A stretch of 60,542 bases of DNA, taken from NCBI GenBank assembly GCA_017623455.1, contig JAGAPA010000006.1:1-60542 (forward strand), read 5' to 3'. This document shows positions 41,515 through 50,499 of the stretch, in pieces (the stretch's first letter is position 1; each line of letters opens with the position of its first letter). The notes beneath the pieces are model-generated. The model did not search any database, was not told the origin of the DNA, and worked only from the letters and a program-made list of their open reading frames with translations. The position numbers and the translations under genes are program-made. Source of the stretch: Clostridia bacterium. Its GTDB lineage: Bacteria > Bacillota > Clostridia > Christensenellales > Pumilibacteraceae.

Positions 41515-41551
41515 AGTTTTTCCTCTTTTTGAACTTCTGATTTACAATAAA

Positions 41552-41580
41552 ATTATATCACTTACATTATTATCTGTCAA
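41552..41580 (-). promoter_or_regulatory. consensus promoter of TIR2
   Basis: Minus-strand TTGACA (41580-41575) and TATAAT (41557-41552) are separated by 17 bp, pointing at TIR2. No inverted recombination sites flank it. Confidence 0.85.
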
Positions 41581-41657
41581 TAATAATCCAAATTCCGCGC
41601 TTATTTATAATCTGATTTTAATCTTATGTATGCTTATAAAAATCTGCCAATATTATA

Positions 41658-41699
41658 ATATGTATCCCCTGCAGTTAAACAAACCTTGGGGATACATAT
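41658..41699 (-). terminator. perfect 12-bp hairpin after trmL
   Basis: ATATGTATCCCC and GGGGATACATAT flank an 18-base loop, about 26 bp after the trmL stop codon. The tail on the minus strand is AT-rich without a clean T-run, so terminator function is likely but not certain. Confidence 0.55.
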
Positions 41700-41724
41700 C
41701 AATTGTTAAACAAAATATTTTCTT

Positions 41725-42201
41725 TTACTCTTTTATATGCGTGTCAAAGCCGTAGAAGCCGTGCTGGCGGAGGGCTTCGTAGAGGACTATGGCAACCGAG
41801 TTAGAAAGGTTTAGCGAGCGAACCTCGCCTTTCATGGGGATGCGGATCGCGGTATCGTAGTTGTCGTAGATAAGGCTTTCGGGCAAACCCTTGGTTTCTT
41901 TGCCGAACAGCAGATAGCAGTCGTCCTCAAACTGCACGTCGCAGTAGTTCTTTTGCGCCTTGGTGGTGCAAAGGTACAGTTTGTCGTTTTTATGTTTTTC
42001 CAAGAACTCCGCAAGCGAATCGTAGTAAAAAATAGTCAGCTTATCCCAATAGTCAAGCCCCGCTCTTTTTACCGTCTTGTCGCTTATCTCAAAGCCGAAC
42101 GGGCGCACGAGATGCAACGCACAACCCGTACAAGCGCACGTTCTTGAAATATTACCGGTATTCTGCGGAATTTCGGGTTCTACAAGTACAATGTTTATCA
42201 T
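41725..42201 (-). CDS. trmL: tRNA (cytidine/uridine-34-2'-O)-methyltransferase TrmL
   Basis: Small SPOUT-class methyltransferase of 158 residues that methylates the wobble ribose of tRNA-Leu isoacceptors. The start MINIVLVEPEIPQNTGNI is diagnostic. The trefoil-knot SAM site is seen in LLFGKETKGLPE and IRIPMKGEVRSLNLSNSVAIVLYEALRQ. ATG 42201 is chosen because homologues start at this Met; the upstream extension lies over the GH20 stop codon. There is no strong Shine-Dalgarno sequence. The start lies five bases after the GH20 stop, so translation is probably coupled. Confidence 0.94.
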   Translation of the reverse strand: MINIVLVEPEIPQNTGNISRTCACTGCALHLVRPFGFEISDKTVKRAGLDYWDKLTIFYYDSLAEFLEKHKNDKLYLCTTKAQKNYCDVQFEDDCYLLFGKETKGLPESLIYDNYDTAIRIPMKGEVRSLNLSNSVAIVLYEALRQHGFYGFDTHIKE

Positions 42202-42206
42202 AATCG

Positions 42207-44072
42207 TTACGGTCTGAAATGCGTATAGGCGTTTGCCGAAACAACCTCTACGTACATGCACTGAGCACTGTCGTGCGGTTTGTCATAGTTTTCTCTCTCG
42301 GGATCCAAAAGCTTTTGCTCAAGCTCGTCGATACGGTCGGTCTTGCCCTTGATATAGCTTTCCAAAATCTCGATACACTGCTTAAGACGAAGGATAACAC
42401 CACCAAATCTTACGGTCTGAATCTCCAATCCGTACGGCTTATTCTCCTTGTTCCATACCGTCTTAAACGCTTCCCACCACTTTTCAATTCTCTTCAGTAA
42501 CGGCTTGTACGCGGTTTTAATAAGGTTTTTCAAGCCTTTCTTATCTCCGTTCTTGTACAGCCTTCTCGTTTTTACGCCAAGATCCCACTTAAGTTCCAAC
42601 ACCTCGGCAAACTTTTCCATGTTGTCGAAAAGGTACGCGTATTTGCCTGCCGCTGTCTTGGCTTTTGCAATACGTTTAGCGATTTCCTTGAATTTTTCGC
42701 CCTCGCCCTCGATAATGAGCGGATCGTAAAGTCCGTATAAAGGATCGTTAAAGAACGCAGTCTTGCTCAAACAATTGTTGTGAACGGTTTTGGTCTTGAT
42801 ATCGTTTACAAGATCCAACGTAATAAAGTCTTCCTTGGAAATTCCTGCTAATGCAAAGAAGGATTTTTCGTGATTGTCCTCTCCGTACGCAAAGTCGGAC
42901 GCATAGCAAAGCGAGGAAAGAAGCGCAAGCACCGAGCACTCCGCCGCATCGTCGCCCCACATTGTGAGGAACACGTTCTTAATGCCCTTGTTTACGCACG
43001 CCTTAAAAGCGTTCTCGGTTGCAAGATCGGAGAACTTGTTGTGAGGAGCATATCCTCTCCAGTTCCAAGCACCGCCTGCAAAAACTATCTCGTTGGGGAA
43101 TTGGTGATGACGGTCTATCATCTTTTCGTATGGGGCTTGCTCGGTTTGATAATAATCCCAATAAACAAGTCTTACGTTCTTGGGCGCAAGGTCGACAAAT
43201 TCCTGACAAAGCATCGGCTCGTCAACGCCCGGGCGCGCACGACCGCCAAACTGTAAGCGGAAGAACATATCGCTCCACATCTCGCAAACGAAGCCGTACT
43301 TGTCTGCAATCTCCAGAATTTTTTTGAGGTGGTCCATCATTACCTTGATGCCCTTCTCATATCCGTACTTGTCAAGCCACTTACCTCTGCCCACAAGGTG
43401 CGCCTCATCCATTCCGATATGTACCTTTCTGGACGTAAAATTCTTGGCAAGGGAAGCAAAAACCTTATCGAAAAGCTCTAACGTTTCGGGGTCGGACGCA
43501 AGCAAAATATCGTCTATATCCCTAATACGCTGAAATCTCTCCCATCTGAAAAGCTGATTTAAGTGCGCAAGCGTCTGAATACAGGGAACAAGCTCTATTT
43601 CGTAGCTTAAGCAATAATTATCAATTTCCTTAATCTCCTCAGCAGTATATCTTCCGCGCATATAGCCCCAGTACGGTTCGCCGTCCACCTCGTACGTATC
43701 CTCGGTGTAAAGCTGAAGCTGATTATAACCCATAAGCGCAAGATTGTCCACAACCGTCTTAAGATGCTCAACGGTTTTTACAGCGTTTCTCGAGCAGTCT
43801 ATCATAATGCCAAGCTCGTTAAATCTACACTCAATCTCGGTATTCGTTTTCTTTTCGGGTTGAGAAAGATACGTCTTTAACGCATAGAAAAACTCGTACG
43901 TTTTTGCATACTTGATAGTTACCGCATTAAGCTCGGGCATAATCACGGTTTTATCCGCTCTCTCCGCCTTAACTACAACTCCGTCTGCATCCTCGGTTAT
44001 GGAAAGCTGACGAGCTGACCTTAACACCTTTTGGTACAAAGACTCATCCAACTGTTTAAGATTAAGTTTCAT
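42207..44072 (-). CDS. GH20-type beta-N-acetylhexosaminidase
   Basis: The 621-residue protein carries a GH20 barrel: a short N-terminal alpha/beta domain, then LALMGYNQLQLYTEDTYEVDGEPYWGYMRGRYTAEEI and the catalytic pair D222-E223 in HIGMDEAHLVGRG. VYWDYYQTE and MWGDDAAE complete the site. A long helical C-terminal region (about 440-600) is extra. There is no signal peptide, so it acts in the cytoplasm on imported GlcNAc/GalNAc oligosaccharides. Together with nagA this suggests amino-sugar use. ATG 44072 has GGAG eight bases upstream. A TTGCTT-17-TACAAT promoter lies ahead; trmL follows in the same operon. Confidence 0.88.
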   Translation of the reverse strand: MKLNLKQLDESLYQKVLRSARQLSITEDADGVVVKAERADKTVIMPELNAVTIKYAKTYEFFYALKTYLSQPEKKTNTEIECRFNELGIMIDCSRNAVKTVEHLKTVVDNLALMGYNQLQLYTEDTYEVDGEPYWGYMRGRYTAEEIKEIDNYCLSYEIELVPCIQTLAHLNQLFRWERFQRIRDIDDILLASDPETLELFDKVFASLAKNFTSRKVHIGMDEAHLVGRGKWLDKYGYEKGIKVMMDHLKKILEIADKYGFVCEMWSDMFFRLQFGGRARPGVDEPMLCQEFVDLAPKNVRLVYWDYYQTEQAPYEKMIDRHHQFPNEIVFAGGAWNWRGYAPHNKFSDLATENAFKACVNKGIKNVFLTMWGDDAAECSVLALLSSLCYASDFAYGEDNHEKSFFALAGISKEDFITLDLVNDIKTKTVHNNCLSKTAFFNDPLYGLYDPLIIEGEGEKFKEIAKRIAKAKTAAGKYAYLFDNMEKFAEVLELKWDLGVKTRRLYKNGDKKGLKNLIKTAYKPLLKRIEKWWEAFKTVWNKENKPYGLEIQTVRFGGVILRLKQCIEILESYIKGKTDRIDELEQKLLDPERENYDKPHDSAQCMYVEVVSANAYTHFRP

Positions 44073-44119
44073 AAAATTTTCTCCGTTCATATTTTAGGCT
44101 GTAGCTATGCCTTACTTAT

Positions 44120-44148
44120 ATTGTAGCACAACCCGTTTGCTAAAGCAA
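44120..44148 (-). promoter_or_regulatory. promoter of the GH20-trmL operon
   Basis: Minus-strand TTGCTT (44148-44143) and TACAAT (44125-44120) are separated by 17 bp. Confidence 0.75.
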
Positions 44149-44211
44149 GGATTTTTTAAGTTTTTTAGCATATTTAACGCAAAACTGCATATGATAGACT
44201 TGAGGTGAATT

Positions 44212-44703
44212 ATGCAAAGAACTATCGGTATTAAAAAATTCAATTCCGTTCTCACTTTTATTGCAATCGTGGGCGGAACAATGGTACTTGGCTTCATAGT
44301 GGGAATTTTGAGCGGTGCAACGGCAGGCTATACTTCTTACACCCGTCCTGCACTCACTCCGCCCGATATCGTGTTTTCCATAGTGTGGCCGGTACTGTAT
44401 TTTATGATGGGCGTAAGCTGTTATATTGCGCTCAACTCAGCGCGCGACACGAAAACTCTGTACACGTTTGGGGCTTTATACATTATTCAGCTTGTCCTAA
44501 ACTTAGTATGGCCGTTTATCTTTTTTACCTTGGACGCGTTTACTTTTTCGGCAATTATAAACTGCGTGCTTACAGGTAGCGTGCTTGCTCTTACCGTGCT
44601 TGCTTTTTCTATAAACAAGGTGTCGGGATTTATGCTTATACCCTACTTTTTGTGGTTGCTTTTTGCAATCTATCTCAACGTTGCCATTGCCGTTCTGAAC
44701 TAA
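44212..44703 (+). CDS. tspO: TspO/MBR family membrane protein
   Basis: Tryptophan-rich sensory protein/translocator homologue of 163 residues with five hydrophobic segments. Family features are YTRPALTPPDIVFSIVWPVLYFMMGVSCYIAL (the PP-x-VF-xxW-xxLY motif) and LVLNLVWPFIFF. TspO proteins bind porphyrins and cholesterol-like ligands; the role in anaerobes is unsettled. GAGGTG precedes ATG. It is convergent with the activase gene, with a shared terminator between. Confidence 0.9.
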   Translation: MQRTIGIKKFNSVLTFIAIVGGTMVLGFIVGILSGATAGYTSYTRPALTPPDIVFSIVWPVLYFMMGVSCYIALNSARDTKTLYTFGALYIIQLVLNLVWPFIFFTLDAFTFSAIINCVLTGSVLALTVLAFSINKVSGFMLIPYFLWLLFAIYLNVAIAVLN

Positions 44704-44739
44704 AAAACTCATATACGTTATAATGTTTTTGTGATAATT

Positions 44740-44786
44740 AAAAAACCGTTACGATCGCCTGCGTTTGACGTTCATAACGGTTTTAT
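44740..44786. terminator. bidirectional terminator between tspO and the activase gene
   Basis: AAAAACCGTTA and TAACGGTTTT arms with A/T runs on both sides, between two convergent genes. Confidence 0.8.
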
Positions 44787-44792
44787 TTCTTT

Positions 44793-45695
44793 TTACGCCT
44801 TTTTTACGGGCTTGAAAGTTTTTTGAGAAACGGCTTTTATCCACGATTGCGTTTGCTCTTCTTCGGTAAACTTAAGGTCGGACAGTTCGTACTCTACGCC
44901 CAACTTTTCCGCCTTACTCTTGCCGAGCGGATGATACGGTTCTATATTGATTTCGCTTACACAGTCAAGCTCGTTAGCCAAATTTGCAATGCCCGAAAAA
45001 TGCCCGTCAGTATCGTTTATACCGGGAATAATCGGACAGCGTAAAATTATCTGCTTTCCAATACCGTTTAGCAAACGAAGATTGCGAATAATTCTTTCGT
45101 TGCTCACTCCCGTATATTTTTTGTGTAGCTCTGCATCCGTGATCTTGTAGTCAAACAAGAATAAATCCACGTAAGAAGCTATCTCTCTTATTTTTTCCTC
45201 GCTCGTATATCCACACGTTTCCATTGCCGTATGCAAGCCTTCCTGCTTTGCTCTCTTTAATATCTCAAGCGAAAAATCATACTGCAACAGAGGCTCTCCG
45301 CCCGAAAGCGTAATACCGCCGTTTGACGTTTCATAAAATACCTTATCCTTCATTACTTCGTCAATAACTTCCTCTACGCTCTTTTCTTTACCTGCAATTT
45401 CTAAAGCTTCGTACAGACATTCTTCCTCGCATTTTCCACACACAATGCAGTTTTCTCTTTTTACGATATGCACGTTATTTTTGAATAAATGCACGTTTTT
45501 CGGGCATACGTTAGCGCATTTTCCGCACATAACGCATTTGTCCGCGCTGTACATAAGCTCCGGGAAAGCCTTTTTGGATTCGGGGTTATGACACCAAATA
45601 CAAGACAGGGGGCAACCTTTTAAGAACACGGTCGTTCTTATTCCCGGGCCGTCGTTTACCGAAAACTTTTGGATATTGAACACTATTCCTTTCAT
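44793..45695 (-). CDS. glycyl-radical enzyme activase (radical SAM)
   Basis: Radical-SAM activating enzyme of the PflA family, 300 residues. The cluster-binding C28-x3-C32-x2-C35 (CPLSCIWC) is followed by two ferredoxin-type 4Fe-4S motifs (C54/57/60/64 and C83/86/89/93), typical of activases for glycyl-radical diol/trimethylamine/HPA-type enzymes rather than PflA itself. GGEPLLQ is the SAM-binding GGE motif. It would make the glycyl radical in a partner enzyme, but no partner gene is in the window. ATG has GGAG upstream and a TTGTTT-17-TATAAT promoter. Confidence 0.92.
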   Translation of the reverse strand: MKGIVFNIQKFSVNDGPGIRTTVFLKGCPLSCIWCHNPESKKAFPELMYSADKCVMCGKCANVCPKNVHLFKNNVHIVKRENCIVCGKCEEECLYEALEIAGKEKSVEEVIDEVMKDKVFYETSNGGITLSGGEPLLQYDFSLEILKRAKQEGLHTAMETCGYTSEEKIREIASYVDLFLFDYKITDAELHKKYTGVSNERIIRNLRLLNGIGKQIILRCPIIPGINDTDGHFSGIANLANELDCVSEINIEPYHPLGKSKAEKLGVEYELSDLKFTEEEQTQSWIKAVSQKTFKPVKKA

Positions 45696-45724
45696 ATTTT
45701 CTCCGCGTAAAATTTTATACTTCT

Positions 45725-45753
45725 ATTATAACAGTATTATCTCATAAAAACAA
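45725..45753 (-). promoter_or_regulatory. promoter of the activase gene
   Basis: Minus-strand TTGTTT (45753-45748) and TATAAT (45730-45725) are separated by 17 bp. Confidence 0.7.
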
Positions 45754-45828
45754 TGATATTTCAATCACTTTTGTATTTTTCGATACAAAAATATCCACAG
45801 CTCGTCTAAAGTTGCGGATATTTGTTTT

Positions 45829-47229
45829 TTATACCGTTTTATTTTCCCACTTACCGCTATGCCAACGGATTATGTACAAAATTCCTCTCGTCCACTCGTC
45901 CACGATAAAAGCAATCCAACATCCGACCAATCCCCATCCGCAAACTATTGCAAACAGGTAAGATAGGAATACGGCGTTTACCCAGCACGAGATTATAGAC
46001 ACTACGGTACAGTACGTTACGTCGCCCACGGAGTTTAGCATAAACTGATTAGCGTGGTTTGTTCCGCGTCCAAGTTCTACTACTATATCGAGTAGGAAGA
46101 TGGGCAAAATCAACGTCAGGTGGCTTGGGTTTCTGTCAAAAATCATGTATAGCGGTTCTCTGAAGAGGAATACGATAAGCGCGAATATAAAGTTAGCCAT
46201 AAGCACTATCGTAAAGTTTTGCCTATACAGTCGCTTTGTCTTGTCGTACTCTCCCGCTCCCACAAGTCGTCCTGCCATAATACCGCCCGCGGTTGCAAAA
46301 CTGTATCCAAGATAGGACACAAAACCGAAGATAGTATCACAGTACACCTTTACGTTTATATACGTTACGTCCAACATAGAAATTATGGAGGTGGTAAGGA
46401 GGGTGGACATCGCGTAAGAAAGTCCGGTAACACTTGCCGGAACGCCGATACGGAAAAGACGCTTTACGTACACAAAACTGAACTTTCTTCCTATCTTTAT
46501 CTTGTTTTTGAAAATTACTACGCCGTAAGCAATCAAGCCCACCAAGGTTACGAAAATCGAGTTAATCGCGCAGTTGTAAATCATGGGTAAAAACGAGCCG
46601 AGCGGTGTATACACGAACGCCCACATAACGAGCGCAGAAAGAACACACGTTCCTATTCCTATAATAACGCTACTCGTTACCTTGCCGTACGCTGAAAGCA
46701 TTCCGGAAAAACAGGACGAAACTACGGATATAAGCACGGCAATTTGTCGGAGCGAAAAATAAATCTTCGCGTTTGCCATAATTTCGCCCGTAAGATTCAT
46801 CATGGAAAGCAACGGCTCTTGCAACGCTAACGATATTAGACAAACCACAACTCCCAAAACGACGTTACACACGATTGCGGTCATGGAAATATTGTTTATT
46901 ACTTCTTTATCGTCGCGTCCTAACGCGTGCGCCAGTATTATGCTTAATCCCGCAGAGCCGAGAACACAAAAGTACAGCGTCGTTGTAATAATTCGGTTTG
47001 ACGCATTCATTGCAGTAATAATCGTACTATCGTAGTTTGACAATATCGCGGTATTTATAGAGCCTAGCATATTGTTAACTATACATTGCAAAAACACGGG
47101 AAGCATTAGAGCGAACAAATTGAGTTTGCCATTCTTGTCTTGTAAAGTTATCAAACTTTTATCAAACAACTTAAACTTACCCTTCTTTCTTGGCGTGGAA
47201 GCCAAACTTTTATCAGATAATCTTGTCAT
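45829..47229 (-). CDS. MATE family efflux transporter
   Basis: Multidrug/toxin extrusion-type membrane protein of about 466 residues with about 12 hydrophobic segments in two pseudo-repeats (LMLPVFLQCIVNNMLGSINTAIL at the first half; RLFRIGVPASVTGLSYAMSTLL at the second). MATE proteins export drugs or metabolites using Na+ or H+ gradients. The start is uncertain: ATG 47229 is taken because the 48 residues before it in frame are basic and unlike MATE N-termini, but no clear ribosome site is seen. It lies downstream of the V-ATPase operon, separated by a terminator. Confidence 0.85.
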   Translation of the reverse strand: MTRLSDKSLASTPRKKGKFKLFDKSLITLQDKNGKLNLFALMLPVFLQCIVNNMLGSINTAILSNYDSTIITAMNASNRIITTTLYFCVLGSAGLSIILAHALGRDDKEVINNISMTAIVCNVVLGVVVCLISLALQEPLLSMMNLTGEIMANAKIYFSLRQIAVLISVVSSCFSGMLSAYGKVTSSVIIGIGTCVLSALVMWAFVYTPLGSFLPMIYNCAINSIFVTLVGLIAYGVVIFKNKIKIGRKFSFVYVKRLFRIGVPASVTGLSYAMSTLLTTSIISMLDVTYINVKVYCDTIFGFVSYLGYSFATAGGIMAGRLVGAGEYDKTKRLYRQNFTIVLMANFIFALIVFLFREPLYMIFDRNPSHLTLILPIFLLDIVVELGRGTNHANQFMLNSVGDVTYCTVVSIISCWVNAVFLSYLFAIVCGWGLVGCWIAFIVDEWTRGILYIIRWHSGKWENKTV

Positions 47230-47407
47230 AATGATAGCGAAAAACTCGCAAATTAAATAGTTGATATTTGTCCAACGTTTGTACCGAACAATAAATATTG
47301 TTCTTGCTCTTATTCTACTACACAAAAATTTAAATTTCAACTGTTTTTTAAAAAAAATATTGCTGTTTTTCACCGCAATTTTTTCCTGTTGCCTTATCTG
47401 AAAGCAT

Positions 47408-47457
47408 AAAAAAGGCGCGCAGATAAACTTACTTAAAAAAGTAACCTCTGCTCGCCT
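47408..47457 (-). terminator. terminator of the V-ATPase operon
   Basis: On the minus strand AGGCGAGCAGA pairs with TCTGCGCGCCT (one mismatch), an inner TTACTT/AAGTAA stem forms the top, and TTTTTT follows. Confidence 0.9.
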
Positions 47458-47496
47458 AAAAATCAGTCGATATTCTAAAGCTTTTGCTTTTTACTC

Positions 47497-47922
47497 TTAT
47501 CCAAGCGCAACCATGCTAAATACCAGAGCAAACAAAGCAACGGTTTCACAAAGACCGACAACCGTTATATACTGCGCAAAACCTTTGCCTGTTTCGGCTA
47601 AAGCGTCTGCACCTGCTGCGCCTGCCTTACCCTGAAAAATTGCAGATAAAGCCATAGCTATTGCCGATGCAATTCCAAGCCCAAATAAAAATGCAGGATC
47701 GGCGCCCGACGCTTTCATTTGTTGCATCAAAAGAAAACCGTAAATAGTTTGAGTGAGCGGTGCACCCGCAAAAACGGTAAGAATAAACGGCGCGGCTTTA
47801 TTATTCATATAACACTTTTTCCAAGCGCCAATAGATGCTTGACCGGCGATACCTATTCCTATTGCCGAACCAAGCGCCGCAATACCCATTGTCAAAGCTG
47901 TTCCCAATAAACCTAAATTCAT
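47497..47922 (-). CDS. ntpK: V-type ATPase membrane-rotor subunit K
   Basis: Proteolipid c-ring subunit of 141 residues, a double hairpin with four transmembrane helices. The ion-binding Glu is E126 (GLCETVAL). The other positions known to ligate Na+ in Enterococcus NtpK are matched by T57-Q58 (APLTQTIYGF) and Q97 (IFQGKAGAAG), so sodium coupling is likely. ATG 47922 has AAGGAG upstream; a longer frame overlaps subunit I. It is last in the operon. Confidence 0.95.
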   Translation of the reverse strand: MNLGLLGTALTMGIAALGSAIGIGIAGQASIGAWKKCYMNNKAAPFILTVFAGAPLTQTIYGFLLMQQMKASGADPAFLFGLGIASAIAMALSAIFQGKAGAAGADALAETGKGFAQYITVVGLCETVALFALVFSMVALG

Positions 47923-47939
47923 AATATTTCTCCTTTTAA

Positions 47940-49856
47940 TCAATTTATTTCTTTAAATGGTTTAAATTTATGTCCGCTCCACGACATGTCTAAATGTGAA
48001 GAGAACTCTAACGTATTAAGTCGAATACCGTGGACAATAACAGACAGAATGTTTAATATCATATTCAGCCCGTGTCCAAACACCAACAGAAAAATAGCAA
48101 GCACCATAAACATAAAGTTTCCAAGTAGCGGTCCTGCCAAGGAATTTACCGTTGCAGATATTGCCGCTCCGGCAAGCCCGACAGCCCAAAGTCGTATATA
48201 CGAAACGATGTCCGAAAATATGTTAACGACTCCAAGCAGTACCGATACTATCTTTTTGCAACTCTCGATAACAGAGCTTAGGATATTTCCCTTGTAATTT
48301 GAAAATACAAAACCAAGAACAAACCCTACGCCAATCAATACGATTGATACCGTCCCTATGGGGATTGAGCCGATTACCAACCCAAAGCTAAATACTTGAG
48401 CGTTAACGACAAAACTCAGCACTAAATAATATATACCGAGAAGCTGTAAGATAGCTCCTACGTCGCCCAATATTTTTATTGATCCCCTGTTTTTAACAGC
48501 GCATTTTATATGCGCCACCGTCAATTGTATCAACGCAAGAGAGAAACATACAATCTGCAAGTTCTGAGCAGTTGTAAGCCCGGCTTCACCGTTTGTCCAG
48601 AACGGATACCATATCTTATCGGCATACACGTTTGATATAAACGGAACGGATAAGCTTCTCAGCCATTCAGGCAAATCCTTTGGCGTCAGACCAAACCAGG
48701 TGCACGTGAGCATACCCCACACAACCGTCGAAAGCCCAAACAACCCTATAAGCAAAAACATTGGAGCTACTTTTTTGTGTTTAATAAGAGAGTATATTAT
48801 CAAAATTGCCGCAATAGAGCAAATTATAAGACCATATCCGCCGTCCCCGAAAATTATACCGAAAAATATAAGTATAAAGGTCAAAAACCATCCGGATATA
48901 TCATGCTCGAAATAGCCGGGCACTGTTCCTAGAAAGTCGGTTAAAGGATAGATAAGGCTTACAAACTTATTATTCTTTAGCTTTGTGGGAACGTTATCCT
49001 CTTCCGTTGGCTCTTCAACAAGCAGTCCCCACGAGTTGTTAGTCGCCTCTCGTTTTAACTTGTCAACGTTTTCTTTTTCGATATAGCCTTTAAGATAAGC
49101 AATGGAAAACGGTTGTTTCCCCACCGAGGATAAATCTTCCTCAGTCATGCCCGTTGCATAAGTTTCAAATTCAACTTCCTTTTCCTTGCTCGCTATTGCT
49201 TGTTTTATACTTTCTAAATAACAAGCGTTAGCCACTATATCCGCGTTTATTTTTTCGATGCGCGTGTTTAGATTAACAAGCTTTCGCCTCATTTCGTCCG
49301 TGGAAGTTTGAGGCAGAACCAAACGGTACGCACTTATGGATGAAATTTCACTCTCCTCTTTTCCGTCGGATTTTACCAACGCAAATCTGACGGTAGACCT
49401 ATTAGCGCTAAGACGAACGGTGACGGCTTTTGAGGAAATTAATTTATATTCGGCTTTCGGTGTTTCGTAAAACTCCAGTTCTACGCCTTTCGCTTTTAAT
49501 TCATTAATACCGTCAAGGTCAATCTCACCCCATTTTTTTAATCGATCAAGCTCTGATACGAGTATGATTTTTTCTGCCTGACACTGCTTTTTTTCTTCTT
49601 CAAGATTTTTAACCAGCTTTACTACGGACAACGCTTCCTCAGCGCTTACGTTTTTTTGTTCAAGCTTTTTATTTTTTCCTATTACAAATACAGACCCCTC
49701 AAGCAAAGCAATTTGCTCTTCAAGCTCGGCAAGCTTTTCTCCCGAACCCTCGGAAATTTCAACGTGCACCGTTCCCAATTTACGAAGCTTTTTTAGCGCA
49801 TCCTGTTTTTTGTCTGCAGGAATAATTAAAGACACCTTACTCATTGGTACTATCAT
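47940..49856 (-). CDS. ntpI: V-type ATPase subunit I (a-subunit homologue)
   Basis: Stator and ion-channel subunit of 638 residues. The N-terminal cytoplasmic half (about 1-320) is coiled-coil rich. The C-terminal half has about seven to eight membrane helices, including FGIIFGDGGYGLIICSIAAI and YIRLWAVGLAGAAIS, where the conserved Arg faces the c-ring. The start overlaps the stop codon of subunit D by four bases (ATGA). Confidence 0.95.
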   Translation of the reverse strand: MIVPMSKVSLIIPADKKQDALKKLRKLGTVHVEISEGSGEKLAELEEQIALLEGSVFVIGKNKKLEQKNVSAEEALSVVKLVKNLEEEKKQCQAEKIILVSELDRLKKWGEIDLDGINELKAKGVELEFYETPKAEYKLISSKAVTVRLSANRSTVRFALVKSDGKEESEISSISAYRLVLPQTSTDEMRRKLVNLNTRIEKINADIVANACYLESIKQAIASKEKEVEFETYATGMTEEDLSSVGKQPFSIAYLKGYIEKENVDKLKREATNNSWGLLVEEPTEEDNVPTKLKNNKFVSLIYPLTDFLGTVPGYFEHDISGWFLTFILIFFGIIFGDGGYGLIICSIAAILIIYSLIKHKKVAPMFLLIGLFGLSTVVWGMLTCTWFGLTPKDLPEWLRSLSVPFISNVYADKIWYPFWTNGEAGLTTAQNLQIVCFSLALIQLTVAHIKCAVKNRGSIKILGDVGAILQLLGIYYLVLSFVVNAQVFSFGLVIGSIPIGTVSIVLIGVGFVLGFVFSNYKGNILSSVIESCKKIVSVLLGVVNIFSDIVSYIRLWAVGLAGAAISATVNSLAGPLLGNFMFMVLAIFLLVFGHGLNMILNILSVIVHGIRLNTLEFSSHLDMSWSGHKFKPFKEIN

Positions 49857-50485
49857 AACGTATAATCCTCCTCAACGGGATTTTGAACGTTGCTATCGGC
49901 AATTTTCCGCTTGGATATTTTGGAGCGGACTACGGCGCTTACCTGCTGATCTGCCATATAAACAGATATCTTCCTGATATTTTCCTTTGCTTCGGGAATT
50001 TTAACCTTTTCAAACAGGTTAACTCTTTGGGTCGTAACTCGCAATTCTTTTTCTAAAAGCCTGACTTGTTCGTCTAACACTTCAGCCTCCAGATCAAGTA
50101 ATATAGCCTTTTCCACGTGTTTTGCGGCAATATCCACCCAAAGCGGAGTCTTGTATAAATCGTAATCCCCGTACGAAAAATCAGCGCCCTCAAACGTTGG
50201 AATATCAACGCCTGCAATATTACTTCTGCCTTTACGGATATTGCTGACAGTAATTATATCCTTTTGAAAAGCGTCCTTTTCGCTAAATACGGCAATCCAA
50301 TTTCTAAAGCCCAATTCGACTTCTTCTCTTCTTTTTCTTACCGCCCTTGCTTTTGCTTCGATAACGTGTATTTCAGTATAAAGTTGCTGTTTTTTTAACG
50401 TTAGTGTAGGCAAATATCTGCGGTACATTTTAAGCGAGTCCTTTTGAACCTTAAGCTCGTTTTTAGTCAGTTTGATTTTTGCCAA
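49853..50485 (-). CDS. ntpD: V-type ATPase subunit D
   Basis: Central rotor-stalk subunit of 210 residues, mainly two long helices (KIKLTKNELKVQKDSLKMYRRYLPTLTLKKQQL at the N-terminus and an RVNLFEKVKIPEAKENIRKI segment near the C-terminus, the family signature). It couples rotation in the A3B3 head to the c-ring. It lies 14 bp after subunit B. Confidence 0.94.
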   Translation of the reverse strand: MAKIKLTKNELKVQKDSLKMYRRYLPTLTLKKQQLYTEIHVIEAKARAVRKRREEVELGFRNWIAVFSEKDAFQKDIITVSNIRKGRSNIAGVDIPTFEGADFSYGDYDLYKTPLWVDIAAKHVEKAILLDLEAEVLDEQVRLLEKELRVTTQRVNLFEKVKIPEAKENIRKISVYMADQQVSAVVRSKISKRKIADSNVQNPVEEDYTL

Positions 50486-50499
50486 AATTACAGCCCTCC

